Positions 8,679-18,317 of a stretch of 64,000 bases of DNA are shown piece by piece. Both the position numbers and the translations under genes were made by a program. The notes below the pieces were generated by a model. It saw only the letters and a program-made list of their open reading frames with translations, was not told the origin of the DNA and did not search any database. Location: NCBI GenBank assembly GCA_030745875.1, contig JASLNT010000122.1:1-64000 (forward strand), read 5' to 3'. This DNA is from Phycisphaerae bacterium. GTDB lineage: Bacteria; Planctomycetota; Phycisphaerae; SM23-33. Within the stretch, counting starts at the first letter, position 1. Each line of letters starts with the position of its first letter.

Positions 8679-9994
8679 TGATGGAACTGTTCTACAAGTA
8701 CGTTGACGACCTGACGGCCTCACTCAGCGGAAACGAAGTGCTGCTGTGCTGCTACGAAAGCGAGGGGTCGGACTTCGTCCGTTTCAATCGCTCCCTGATC
8801 CGTCAGCCCGGGAGCGTCACCCAGAGAGAGATACTGCTGCGGTTGATCGACGGAAAGCGTCATATCAGCTCCTCGACGACACTGAGCGGGCAACCGGATG
8901 CAGACGCCCCAAAACTCAACGCCATGCTCAAGCAGTTGCGCAGCGACCTGTCCCACGTACCGGAAGATCCGTATCTGCTCTACGCCACCGACGTCAACTC
9001 AAGCCATGAGACCCACGACAATACGCTGCCCGCCTCAGACGACGCCGTCAACGCCGTTCTGGCGGCTGGACAGGGACGCGATCTGGTCGGCATTTATGCA
9101 AGCGGATCCATCGAAGCCGGATTCGCCAATTCGCTCGGGCAGAAGAACTGGTACGCCCGTCCGAGTTTCAACATGGACTGGTGCTTCTACGATCATGGCG
9201 ACAAAGCGGTAAAAGCCTCATACGCGGGTTTCGCCTGGGACGACCGGGATTTCGCCCGCAACGTAGACACCGCAGCCGATCAGTTGGGAGTGTTGTCTGG
9301 AAATCCTCAAACGATAGATCCCGGCGAGTATCGCGTTTTTCTGGCTCCGGCGGCAATGCAGGAAATAATGTTCATGCTCTGCTGTGGCGGCTTCGGACTG
9401 AAGGACCACCGCACCAAGAACACGCCGTTGCTGAAGATGATCGCGGATGGTGCGACGCTGGCGCCGTCGGTTACAATCCGCGAAAACACCGCCGGCGGAC
9501 TGGCTCCGCGATTCTCGTACTACGGATACACCAAGCCCGACAGCGTGACGCTTGTAGACAGCGGGCGGTATCGCGACTGTCTGGTTTCGCCCCGCAGCGC
9601 CGCCGAGTATGACGTACCCACAACCGGGGGGAATGAATGGCCCAATTCGCCGGAGATGGCCCCGGGAACACTGGCGGCTGGCGACGTGCTCAAGGCCCTG
9701 GACACCGGAGTGTACGTAAACACGCTTTGGTATCTGAACTATTCGGATCTTCCGGCCTGCCGGATAACCGGAATGACGAGATTCGCAACGTTCTGGGTCG
9801 AGGGCGGAGAGATTGTCGCACCGCTGAACGTCATGAGGTTCGACGAGACGATCTATCGAATGCTTGGCGAGAACCTGATCGACCTGACAAGCCACCGCGA
9901 GTTTTTGCCCGATAACGACACGTATTTCGCACGCTCGACAGACAGCATGAATCTGCCCGGCGCGCTGATAGACAACTTCCGCTTCACCCTGTAG
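8678..9994 (+). CDS. TldE/PmbA-like protease partner subunit
   Basis: This 438-residue protein belongs to the TldD/PmbA family but has no HExxxH; the matching region reads PAAMQEIMFMLCCGG. That is the expected state of TldE/PmbA, whose catalytic zinc comes from TldD. Family-like elements include YASGSIEAGFANS, and a C-terminal YFARSTDSMNLPG near the end. The ATG at 8678 shares its A with the stop of tldD (TAATG), and GGAG lies just upstream inside tldD, so the two are translationally coupled. The ATG at 8681 is an equally possible start. Neighbours suggest an obligate TldD-TldE pair. Confidence 0.83.
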   Translation: MMELFYKYVDDLTASLSGNEVLLCCYESEGSDFVRFNRSLIRQPGSVTQREILLRLIDGKRHISSSTTLSGQPDADAPKLNAMLKQLRSDLSHVPEDPYLLYATDVNSSHETHDNTLPASDDAVNAVLAAGQGRDLVGIYASGSIEAGFANSLGQKNWYARPSFNMDWCFYDHGDKAVKASYAGFAWDDRDFARNVDTAADQLGVLSGNPQTIDPGEYRVFLAPAAMQEIMFMLCCGGFGLKDHRTKNTPLLKMIADGATLAPSVTIRENTAGGLAPRFSYYGYTKPDSVTLVDSGRYRDCLVSPRSAAEYDVPTTGGNEWPNSPEMAPGTLAAGDVLKALDTGVYVNTLWYLNYSDLPACRITGMTRFATFWVEGGEIVAPLNVMRFDETIYRMLGENLIDLTSHREFLPDNDTYFARSTDSMNLPGALIDNFRFTL

Positions 9995-10001
9995 GAGCCT
10001 T

Positions 10002-11321
10002 ATGGGAAGCAACGGCGGGAAGAAACTTCTGGTCGTCCAGGCCGCAGCGTTGGGCTACGAGCTGCTCAGGCGCCGATGCGGAGGCGATAATGCTTCAGCC
10101 CAATGGTTGGGTTTGGAGTTCGCTCCGATCGACGGCGGCGTCCCGGGCGTTACGTGTTCGGCGCAGGCGTCATTTCGCACCGCAGCCGATCCGTCAACCC
10201 ACGGGATGGTCGCAAACGGACTCTACCATCGCGACCTTGGACGCGTGATGTTCTGGGAGCAATCGGCCGGGCTGGTCGCCGGACAGCGTATCTGGAAAGA
10301 TTTCCGCGATAAAGGCGGGACAGTTGCGATGCTGTTCTGGCAGCAGTCGATTGGCGAAGATGTCGACATAATCGTCACGCCCGCACCGATCCACAAACAC
10401 CACGGGGGAATGATCCAGGACTGTTACGCCAACCCCCCCGGGCTCTATCGCAAACTGTGCGATCGGGCGGGCGGAGCGTTCAAGCTGCGCCACTATTGGG
10501 GGCCAATGGCGTCAATCAAAGCAGGCGACTGGATCGCCGAGGCGACCCTTGCGATATGCCAAGACAGCAATACGGCGCCCGACCTCTGTCTGACATACCT
10601 TCCGACGCTCGACTACGATCTGCAGCGCTACGGACCCGACGCACCCCAAGCCGAAAAAGCCGCCAACGCCCTGGAAGCACAACTCACCGGCCTTCTGGAC
10701 GGAGCAAGGCGGTGCGGATACGAAGTGCTGGTATTCGGCGATTATGCGATCGTTCCGGTTTCCGGAGACGCTGTGCAGCCTAACCAGGCCCTGCTGGCCG
10801 CCGGGCTGCTTCAAACGCGGGACGTCAAAGGAATGCTCTACCCAGTACTGCCCGCCAGCCGGGCGATCGCGGTTTGCGACCACCAGTTCGCACACGTCTA
10901 CGTCGCCGATCCGAATGACCTGGAATTAACCGCCGACACACTGCGAGCGGTGGACGGCGTCGAGAAAGTTCTGGGCGCCGATGAGATGGCGACACTCGGA
11001 TTGGCGCATCCGAATTCGGGCGAGTTGCTGGTCGTCGCAGGCCAGGGGCGATGGCTCGGTTATCAATGGTGGACCGACCCGAAGGAAGCTCCGGACTACG
11101 CGCGCCACGTCGACATTCACAACAAGCCCGGCTTCGATCCGTGCGAGTTGTTCTTCGGCTGGCCTCCGATGAGCATTTCGCAGGATTCTTCGCGAATCGG
11201 CGGGTCGCACGGCGCTTTCGGACCGGGGCGCCAGGTCGCTTGGGCGTCGTCAATCACACTGGACGCCGAAATATCGGACATCGTAAGCCTTGCCCGCGCA
11301 GTGGGTAATTCGTTATTATAA
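10002..11321 (+). CDS. alkaline-phosphatase-superfamily phosphodiesterase (EboF-like)
   Basis: This 439-residue protein matches the nucleotide pyrophosphatase/phosphodiesterase branch of the alkaline phosphatase superfamily. Visible elements are GVTCSAQ with the probable nucleophile T51, STHGMVANGLYHRD, a metal-binding TYLPTLDYDLQRYG, DHQFAHVYV, VDIHNKPGFDP and a final GSHGAFG. It begins 7 nt after tldE, with TAGGAG overlapping that gene's stop. No signal peptide is seen, so a cytoplasmic location is likely. This subfamily is the EboF component of ebo clusters. The substrate is unknown; a phosphodiester-linked or nucleotide-linked intermediate is the natural guess. Confidence 0.75.
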   Translation: MGSNGGKKLLVVQAAALGYELLRRRCGGDNASAQWLGLEFAPIDGGVPGVTCSAQASFRTAADPSTHGMVANGLYHRDLGRVMFWEQSAGLVAGQRIWKDFRDKGGTVAMLFWQQSIGEDVDIIVTPAPIHKHHGGMIQDCYANPPGLYRKLCDRAGGAFKLRHYWGPMASIKAGDWIAEATLAICQDSNTAPDLCLTYLPTLDYDLQRYGPDAPQAEKAANALEAQLTGLLDGARRCGYEVLVFGDYAIVPVSGDAVQPNQALLAAGLLQTRDVKGMLYPVLPASRAIAVCDHQFAHVYVADPNDLELTADTLRAVDGVEKVLGADEMATLGLAHPNSGELLVVAGQGRWLGYQWWTDPKEAPDYARHVDIHNKPGFDPCELFFGWPPMSISQDSSRIGGSHGAFGPGRQVAWASSITLDAEISDIVSLARAVGNSLL

Positions 11322-11425
11322 ATAGCTGCAGGAAATTAGAGGGGCTTGCCTGCGTTGTTCAGGAAGTAACGCAAGAATAGAAACAACACCCCGCCGCTGA
11401 CAGGCGGCCAGAAGAACCCGCCTAT

Positions 11426-12637
11426 ATGAGCAATCCCAAGCGAGAACTGAATACGCCCGATCAAGTCACCGCCCAGCCCGACGTATACCATCAGGAGTTC
11501 CAGGTGCAGTTCGACTACCCGGTGCATTTCGCGCGAAACGTGCTCGCCTCGAGCGATCCGCTGCTGGCGTCGGTTTTCGATCGCCTCGATGAGCAGCGAA
11601 TCCATCGCGCAGCGGTCTTCGTGGACTCCGGTCTGGCGAAGTCTCGCCCGGGGATTATCGACGAGATCAAAGAGTACTTTCACACTCACAGCAAGACGCT
11701 GGAACTGGCTTCGGGACCGACCGTTGTGCCTGGCGGCGAGGGCGCCAAAAACGGTTGGAAGGCGATACGCGACATACTCTGGACCGCGGGCAACATTCAC
11801 CTGGACCGCCAAAGCTACGTGCTGGCGATCGGCGGTGGAGCTATGCTCGACGCGGTCGGATTTGCAGCGTCTCTGGTTCATCGCGGAGTGCGGGTTATTC
11901 GCATGCCATCCACCGTGCTGGCGCAGAACGACGCGGGCGTCGGCGTAAAAACGTCGATGGACGAGCACGGACAGAAGAACTTCATCGGAACGTTCGCCCC
12001 GCCGTTTGCTGTGGTCAACGATTTTTCACTGCTGGATACGCTGGCTGACCGCGATTGGGTCGGTGGGATCGCTGAAGCCTTCAAAGTGGCGATCATTAAG
12101 GACGCTGATTTCTTCGAGTTCCTCTGCGACAACGCCTCAGCTTTGAAAAACCGCGACGCCGATACGATGGAGACGCTGATCCGCCGCTGCGCGACAATAC
12201 ATCTGGACCACATAGCCTCAGCCGGCGACCCGTTCGAAACCGGATCGGCCAGGCCTTTGGACTTCGGGCACTGGTCGGCGCACAAGCTGGAGACCATGAG
12301 CGATTACTGGGTCGGACACGGACAAGCGGTGGCCGTTGGAATCGCAGTCGACTCGTATTACGCAATGCGTAAGGGCTTGATAACCTCCGAGCAACTCGAG
12401 CGTATTCTCGACGGAATGATCGCCTGCGGGCTGCCTGTCTATCTGGGCTACCTCTCGCGAAAGACCGGCGGGGAGCTGGATATACTAACCGGACTCGACG
12501 AGTTCCGCGAGCATCTCGGCGGGCGCCTGAACGTAACGCTGCCCGATCCTCTGGGCGACAAGTGCGAAGTGCATCATCTCGAAGACTCGATCATCACCGA
12601 AGCGATCGAATACCTGCGGACACGAAGCGCCAAATGA
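11426..12637 (+). CDS. 3-dehydroquinate synthase-like protein (EboD-like)
   Basis: This 403-residue protein has the dehydroquinate synthase fold: IGGGAMLDAVGF for NAD binding, PSTVLAQNDAGVGVKT, KNFIGTFAPP, GGIAEAFKVAIIKD with metal-ligand and catalytic residues, and the metal-binding His pair in DFGHWSAHKLE and WVGHGQAVA. Canonical AroB makes 3-dehydroquinate from DAHP. In ebo clusters the homologue (EboD) is thought to act on a different substrate, so AroB function should not be assumed. The ribosome binding site is weak. The 104-nt gap before it includes a possible TTGCCC/TATTAT promoter at the end of the previous gene. It overlaps the glycosyltransferase gene by 4 nt (ATGA). Confidence 0.82.
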   Translation: MSNPKRELNTPDQVTAQPDVYHQEFQVQFDYPVHFARNVLASSDPLLASVFDRLDEQRIHRAAVFVDSGLAKSRPGIIDEIKEYFHTHSKTLELASGPTVVPGGEGAKNGWKAIRDILWTAGNIHLDRQSYVLAIGGGAMLDAVGFAASLVHRGVRVIRMPSTVLAQNDAGVGVKTSMDEHGQKNFIGTFAPPFAVVNDFSLLDTLADRDWVGGIAEAFKVAIIKDADFFEFLCDNASALKNRDADTMETLIRRCATIHLDHIASAGDPFETGSARPLDFGHWSAHKLETMSDYWVGHGQAVAVGIAVDSYYAMRKGLITSEQLERILDGMIACGLPVYLGYLSRKTGGELDILTGLDEFREHLGGRLNVTLPDPLGDKCEVHHLEDSIITEAIEYLRTRSAK

Positions 12638-13830
12638 AGATTCTCATGCCGAATCACTTTCCGCTGCAGGGATCAGGCAGCGGGATATATGCGATGAACG
12701 TGGCGACCGAGTTGGTCCGCGCCGGGCACGAGGTCATCGCAATAGTGCCCGAGCACGCGCCCGTCGACGAGTATCCGTTCGAGACCAGGACCATCCTGTT
12801 CAGCAACGGATCGGGCAACGATGCGCAGCTCGACTTCAACTTCCCCTGCTTCACCACCCACCCAAAAAGCAACACAACGTTCGCCGAACTTTCCGACCGG
12901 CAGATGGACGCGTACATCCAGGCCTGGCGCGATGCTATCGGAAACGCTGTCGCCAACTTCCAACCCGACGTGATCCACGCACATCACGTATGGGTAACCC
13001 CCTACATCGCCAGCGAAACAGGCGTTCCGTACGTCGTCACGTGTCACGGTACGGACCTGCTGGGTTTCGAGGAGTGCCCTCGCTATCGCCAGCTCGCCCT
13101 TGCCGGGGCGAAAAACGCCCACAAGGTAATCGCCATCTCGCGTCAGGTAAAGGCCGACATCGTCGCAACCTACGCCCTGCCCGACGACCGGGCTCCGCTG
13201 ATCTGGAACGGGTTCGGTGTCGATTACTTCAAACTCATCCCCGAAGCTACCAAAGCAGCCGTTCTGGCCGAGCACAATCTGCCCGCGACTGACGGGCCGC
13301 TGATCAGCTTCGTCGGGAAGTTCACCGACTTCAAGGGCATCGACATACTCTTAAAGGCCGCAGCGATCTACGAACAACACCTCGCCGGCGCGACGACAGT
13401 GCTGGCCGGCCACGGGCAACTCTGGGACGACATGCACGCCTTGCGGGATGAACTGGGCCTGAGCGGCGTGCATTTCCTTGGGCATCAATCTCAGGACAAG
13501 GTCGCCCGCATCTACAACGCCGCCGACGTCTCGACAGTGCCCTCCCGCTCCGAAGCGTTCGGCCTGGTCGCAGTCGAGGCGCTGGCCTGCGGAACACCGG
13601 TGGTGGCAACCAACGAAGGCGGCTTGCCCGACTTCATCAACGACGAAGTAGGCGCCCTCGTACCAGTAGACGACCCCGAAGCCCTCGCCCAAGCCATAAT
13701 CAACGAAGTCGAGCAAAACACAAAACAAACCAAAGGCCCCCGCGCCAACCAGTACGCATATCAAAACTTCACGTGGGAAACCCAGGTCGCAATGATGATC
13801 GAACTCTACGCTGAAGCCATCGCTGGCTAA
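12634..13830 (+). CDS. GT4-family glycosyltransferase
   Basis: This 398-residue GT-B fold protein has the N-terminal PNHFPLQGSGSG loop, DVIHAHHVW, a central SFVGKFTDFKGID, and the donor-binding E-x7-E in EAFGLVAVEALACGTPVVAT. This pattern is typical of GT4 retaining glycosyltransferases that use nucleotide sugars. The start is the ATG at 12634, which overlaps the upstream TGA; an earlier in-frame start at 12562 would lie deep in the previous gene. It is the last gene of the plus-strand block and overlaps the 3' end of the convergent lipoprotein gene by 4 nt. It may glycosylate the product of the cluster. Confidence 0.86.
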   Translation: MKILMPNHFPLQGSGSGIYAMNVATELVRAGHEVIAIVPEHAPVDEYPFETRTILFSNGSGNDAQLDFNFPCFTTHPKSNTTFAELSDRQMDAYIQAWRDAIGNAVANFQPDVIHAHHVWVTPYIASETGVPYVVTCHGTDLLGFEECPRYRQLALAGAKNAHKVIAISRQVKADIVATYALPDDRAPLIWNGFGVDYFKLIPEATKAAVLAEHNLPATDGPLISFVGKFTDFKGIDILLKAAAIYEQHLAGATTVLAGHGQLWDDMHALRDELGLSGVHFLGHQSQDKVARIYNAADVSTVPSRSEAFGLVAVEALACGTPVVATNEGGLPDFINDEVGALVPVDDPEALAQAIINEVEQNTKQTKGPRANQYAYQNFTWETQVAMMIELYAEAIAG

Positions 13831-15137
13831 CCCCCTGCTTTCTCCAACGCCGCTGCGAATGCGGCGTTGCGGGGGAGTTTCAGTTCGGTTTGGAACTTCG
13901 CTTCCGGCATCTGCTCCAAGTCCCCGTTCTTGAACGTCATGGTGCGTGAATCTTCGTGATTGCCTTTTAGTTCGCACGCCATCAATGTCCGCCCCACCGC
14001 CTCCGGTGACGGCTTGACGTACAAGTAGCTGCACGCCCGCGGCGCCTTGTCGCCGGGGCATTTGAGAGCACTGGGGCGAAGCAGTTCCTTAGCGATCAGG
14101 GCTTGCAGGCTTTCGGGATACTTGCCCGGGTACTCTGACGTATGCATAATGCATGCATCTTTGATGATCGTGAGATTCCCCCAGCAGCCGGCCAGGTTGG
14201 CCCCCTTAACGCCCCTGTTCATCCCTGGCATGAGGAGAGCAGCCAGGAACATTACGCTCTCGGTGGTCTCCAGTGTGATCATGGCGCCGGACCGCGTGAG
14301 CTTCAGTATAGACCCGAACCGCGCATGGGCTTCTGGCCACCGCTTTTCGACGTTTATGGCGGCCTCTTCGCTCGGAAACGCCATCTCGCCCCGGATCAGC
14401 TTGTCACCGGTCAGATTACCGCTGAATACCAGGGATTCCCACGGCGGATCGCGCATTTTGTCCACGACCATTCCGCCCCACAGAGCGGCCGACGAGTCGG
14501 CCTTATCGAGAGCCAAGGTCACCGCCCTGGATTCCCCCTTGCCCAAGGCCCCCACAAAGGCGTCCGTCAGCAGCATCGGGGCCATACTGATGACAATAAC
14601 GTCTCCATCAAGGTCGTCGGCTTCTCGACCGTCGATTAGCAGAGCCCGAAGCGGCCCACCGTCCAGTGCATACCGACCGTTGCCCTTGGACACAAGTTTG
14701 AATTCCTCCGCCTCGGATTCCCCGGTCAATTGAGCGGCAATATCCCGCAAATCGCCCGGGCGGGCCTGACCGTGAATCACAAACAGCGTAAATAGACTAT
14801 GTTGGCGGGGGATGATATACCCAACTATCGCGTCAATCTTATCCAGAAACGGGATCAACTGATCGAATGTGATGCGGTAGGATATCCCGGACATAGTGGT
14901 GACGACGTCTGCTTTCTGAGGATTCTTCCTTACACTGCCCGGGAGATCCCGCCGTGCGGCCGCCACGTTCATGTAGAACACGCCCTCGACATCCTTGGGA
15001 GCATACCGCTTCATAAGAGATTGCGCATCGGAACGTTTGACATCTTCGTCTCCGCCGCCATCCTCATCGCCCCCGCCGCAACCGATCACCATCGCAAACA
15101 GCAGCAACCCCGTTATTCCAAACTTCGCATCAGCCAA
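13827..15137 (-). CDS. hypothetical lipoprotein with H-X9-DG-like C-terminal segment
   Basis: This is a predicted lipoprotein of about 436 residues from the TTG at 15137. It has a short charged start, a hydrophobic stretch (GITGLLLFAMVIG) and a lipobox Cys followed by an acidic Gly-rich linker (GGGDEDGGG). TTG at 15188 or GTG at 15182 are alternative starts, but would put about 17 extra residues before the signal. The body resembles planctomycetal proteins of unknown function (VEGVFYMNVAAARRD near the start). The last ~100 residues (ALKCPGDKAPRACSYLYV, then NHEDSRTMTFKNGDLEQM) recall the H-X9-DG tail of pseudopilin-like DUF1559 proteins. It is the last gene of a minus-strand run of PQQ-like proteins. 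Confidence 0.6.
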   Translation of the reverse strand: MADAKFGITGLLLFAMVIGCGGGDEDGGGDEDVKRSDAQSLMKRYAPKDVEGVFYMNVAAARRDLPGSVRKNPQKADVVTTMSGISYRITFDQLIPFLDKIDAIVGYIIPRQHSLFTLFVIHGQARPGDLRDIAAQLTGESEAEEFKLVSKGNGRYALDGGPLRALLIDGREADDLDGDVIVISMAPMLLTDAFVGALGKGESRAVTLALDKADSSAALWGGMVVDKMRDPPWESLVFSGNLTGDKLIRGEMAFPSEEAAINVEKRWPEAHARFGSILKLTRSGAMITLETTESVMFLAALLMPGMNRGVKGANLAGCWGNLTIIKDACIMHTSEYPGKYPESLQALIAKELLRPSALKCPGDKAPRACSYLYVKPSPEAVGRTLMACELKGNHEDSRTMTFKNGDLEQMPEAKFQTELKLPRNAAFAAALEKAGG

Positions 15138-15256
15138 TATTCTGCTCTCACTCTCAGATAACAGATGTTCGGTCAACAACACTCGCAACCCGTTTGCGCG
15201 ATTTCCATACGACCACTATGCCCCGGGTCGCCGAGGCGTCAATGCCAACACCGCGG

Positions 15257-18200
15257 TTACCGATCAGACTCCGCCGCGAGCTCTCCGGTTACGATCCCTT
15301 CTCGCTTCCAAGCCACACCGATTGTCCCGGTGTACGAGCCCTTGTTTTCGAGTCGCTTCTTTCCCTCTTTGTCGGCGACCTGGGCGCCGGAGGCTTCAAG
15401 CGTGTATCGCATCGCCAGCGCCGGTCCCTCGCCTATGACGCGGAACTCAGAAGCCGCAGAGTCGATGTGCATATCGCCCCAGATGTCGTCGTGAACGATC
15501 ACGACGAACGTCCCCTTGATCGAATCGCCTTTTACAGTCACATTCTCGATCTGGACCTCGTGCGATGCGAGATTCATTCTCCCGGCTACGGCCGCGGCGC
15601 CGATGACCGTGTCGCGCTTGCAGGATACTATTATCGAAATCCCGGCGTTGGCTTGAAAGTTCTTCAAATCCCTGACCCCGGCCGCGCCGGTCAGAAGGTA
15701 GCAGTTAAAGTATCGCGTTCCGTCGGGATTGCGAACGATCGGCCCGACGACGTCGCCTTTTACGTTCAGCGGTTTCTTCAGAGGCCGCGTCGTGCGGACG
15801 TATCGCCCGGAGAACTTGTCGCCGCTGCGCTTGAGATCGAACTGGAACCGCTCGTACTGAAAACCCAGTCGCACGCTGGCCGAGCCTTTGAGACTGTCGC
15901 CGGTTAGAACAAGGTCGCGAGGAATCGTATTTCGCCCGTGCGATGCGGTCGACCAGTCGACAGGCCCCCAGGATGTCGAGCGATTCACGTCGTCTGTCGC
16001 CGTCTTCGGCGCCCTGCCGGAGATGCTGATGAGCTTGTCGCCGCGTTTGCGGATCATGATCGGAACGTCGGCCGAGATCGTTCCGCTTACCGTCGCATCT
16101 TCAGCCACCAAGGAGATGACTTCAGTTCTCGCCGCTTCCGACGTCTGGCGGAGATCGTAACAGACGATCTTGTCGCTAAGTCGCATTACGATGCGACCGT
16201 CGGCGATCGCCGGCTTGGTCGCCGACAGATACCCGCCGGAAACATCCAAACTCAATCGCCCGGGCAGTTGCTCAAAGCCCTTGTCGGCGGTGGAGAACAT
16301 CAGCACTCCGTCGGTAATGATCCGATCGTTGCTGGCAACGTGCCAGGCCCAGTTGTGACTGGACCGGCTCATCTCGTAAATCCCGGGCAGACGACCTGAC
16401 TGCTTGCCCGTTTTTGCATCGATCGCCCGGAAGCCGACGCGCTTCGTATCGAGATAGACGATCCCGTCGTGGGCGATATTCATCGATCGCCTGGTCACGT
16501 AGTTAACGTCAGCGGATTTCCACAACGGTTTGGCGCCCTTGAGCGAAATCCGAACGCCGCCGACGCGAGAGGCCTTATCGGGGCTGTTTTCCTTCCCGGA
16601 AAGCTCAAGCAGACCATCCCGCACGTTGCCTACGGCGACATCGCCGACGACGAGAATTTGCGAACCGTTGTAACCCATCGCCCTGCTTTCCCAGAGGACC
16701 TTCCCGTCAGCGGGATCGGCCAGGACGAAACTCTCGGGCACCGAAACGCCGTCGCTGTATTTCCGGTCCGGCATGGATCGCCCGAGAACGAGATACTCCT
16801 TGCCGCCGGTTCGATAGACGCCCGGGATCGCCATTCCGGGCCAGGCCTTCTGGGTGTCTCCTCCGCCAATGTCGTTGAGGATCCATTTAACCGAACCGTC
16901 CTTCGGAGAGATTCCCACCGTTCGCCAGCCGTGCTTGCCGTGTCCTGATCCGAAAACCAGCGTCCCTCCGACGACAACGATCGAAGCGTCCGCCGGAGCC
17001 CCGCCCAACCCCCAGGAACCGGTGTTTCTCTGGCCCTTGACAAACCACAGCTTCTTGCCCGTATCGGCGTCGAAGCAGGCGATTCCCTTGCTGAGGCGCT
17101 GATAGACGCGACCCTTGTAGTAACACGGTGTGCTGGCCTTGCCGCCCTTTCCGCCATTGTGCGAGGCGCTGCCGGGCTGCTCGTGATGCTCCCACAGCAG
17201 CTTTCCGGTCCGCGCGTCAAACGCATAGAGACTGTCGCGCGCCAGATCGCCGCACGCCAGGCGCGAATCGGCTCCGAGGCGATAGTAAGGATTGTTCTCG
17301 GCTTCGGCTTTCTTGGTCGCCGCGGCCAGGTCAATCGACGGCACGTAGGCGAAGACCTTGTTGTCTGCGATTATCGGGCCGCCGTATCCGCCCTCGCCCT
17401 GGTTGGTCCACGCGATCGGGTACATGCAGAATCCGCCCCGCATCAAACCGCCGCCTCGCCCCGAAGCTATCGACAGTTCGGACACCCAGACCAGGCGTGC
17501 GTCGTGCAGCGTGTTGACCAGTTTGCTCTTGCACGGAACAGCCGAGGCCGTGAGTTTCGGGCCGTGCGCCATCGGCCAGTCGCTTCCCCTGGCGTACTGA
17601 GACCCGTTTTTCGCCCGCCAATGTTCAGCGTCCCACGCACCGCTCAATACCATAGTGCGTTTGGGATTGTCGGAGCCATATTTCGGATCCTTATTGGCGT
17701 ATATCCACGCCATGGCCCGGCCGGAGATCGCATCGCCTTTCTTCTTGGCGTCGATCTTCAACCTATACACAAGACTCTTGCCGCTCCGCCCGGGCGTATT
17801 GACCGCATCGGGGTGCAGTATGAGAATATCCAGATCGCCCATGAGCTTATCGCCGTCCCAACTCAGCGGTTTGATCGGATTGGGATGTTTGATCGATATC
17901 TCTCCGGCGAAGTACTGGGCCTTGTACGCCAGCCATTTCTTGTTCTTGTACGAGTAATACCCAAGAGCCTCTTTTGGCACGTCGATCGGCATCCCGCCTT
18001 TGTCTACAAACTGCACCTCGGGCGACGGAGTAACGTCGAGTCGATGGACAAGATTATCGCGTCCCGGCAGGAGCACGTATCCATTATGGAACACACCGCC
18101 TCGATGATAGAGCACGACTTCGGCGTCGTATCGCTCCTGGACCAGCTTCGGCAGGCGAAAACGAAGCACCTTTGACGTCTCAGCGCCGACCACAGGAACC

Positions 18201-18277
18201 GACATGATCGACATGCACAGCAACGTCGAAAAAATCAAGGCCGCCGAGCGGCCGCCTGTTTGCCGCGTCATGTCCAT
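15257..18277 (-). CDS. secreted PQQ-like beta-propeller protein (1006 aa)
   Basis: A Sec signal peptide spans about residues 1-32. The rest contains repeated PQQ-like blade signatures such as LYAFDARTGKLLWE, ACFDADTGKKLWFVKG, VLADPADGKVLWES and AIDAKTGKQSGRLPG. These resemble BamB/quinoprotein propellers, but no catalytic quinoprotein residues can be identified, so it is probably a structural or binding protein rather than an active dehydrogenase. N-terminal and C-terminal parts (about 1-250 and 740-1006) are non-propeller, the latter with repeated 'KGSASVRLGFQYE'- and 'KGTFVVIVHDD'-like strands. Start: ATG at 18277, GGAG 8 nt upstream. It lies 40 nt after a second PQQ-like gene. Confidence 0.75.
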   Translation of the reverse strand: MDMTRQTGGRSAALIFSTLLCMSIMSVPVVGAETSKVLRFRLPKLVQERYDAEVVLYHRGGVFHNGYVLLPGRDNLVHRLDVTPSPEVQFVDKGGMPIDVPKEALGYYSYKNKKWLAYKAQYFAGEISIKHPNPIKPLSWDGDKLMGDLDILILHPDAVNTPGRSGKSLVYRLKIDAKKKGDAISGRAMAWIYANKDPKYGSDNPKRTMVLSGAWDAEHWRAKNGSQYARGSDWPMAHGPKLTASAVPCKSKLVNTLHDARLVWVSELSIASGRGGGLMRGGFCMYPIAWTNQGEGGYGGPIIADNKVFAYVPSIDLAAATKKAEAENNPYYRLGADSRLACGDLARDSLYAFDARTGKLLWEHHEQPGSASHNGGKGGKASTPCYYKGRVYQRLSKGIACFDADTGKKLWFVKGQRNTGSWGLGGAPADASIVVVGGTLVFGSGHGKHGWRTVGISPKDGSVKWILNDIGGGDTQKAWPGMAIPGVYRTGGKEYLVLGRSMPDRKYSDGVSVPESFVLADPADGKVLWESRAMGYNGSQILVVGDVAVGNVRDGLLELSGKENSPDKASRVGGVRISLKGAKPLWKSADVNYVTRRSMNIAHDGIVYLDTKRVGFRAIDAKTGKQSGRLPGIYEMSRSSHNWAWHVASNDRIITDGVLMFSTADKGFEQLPGRLSLDVSGGYLSATKPAIADGRIVMRLSDKIVCYDLRQTSEAARTEVISLVAEDATVSGTISADVPIMIRKRGDKLISISGRAPKTATDDVNRSTSWGPVDWSTASHGRNTIPRDLVLTGDSLKGSASVRLGFQYERFQFDLKRSGDKFSGRYVRTTRPLKKPLNVKGDVVGPIVRNPDGTRYFNCYLLTGAAGVRDLKNFQANAGISIIVSCKRDTVIGAAAVAGRMNLASHEVQIENVTVKGDSIKGTFVVIVHDDIWGDMHIDSAASEFRVIGEGPALAMRYTLEASGAQVADKEGKKRLENKGSYTGTIGVAWKREGIVTGELAAESDR

Positions 18278-18317
18278 TCATCGTACTCCTTCAATCATTT
18301 TGGAATCCGCGTAGATG

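Noticed and set aside
11336..11450. Minus-strand reading of the gap before the EboD-like gene resembles the end of a rhomboid protein (GIAHIGGFF and a hydrophobic tail).
   Set aside because: The stretch is about 30 residues, overlaps the EboD-like coding region in antisense and has no upstream rhomboid motif; hydrophobic antisense strings of this kind are common.
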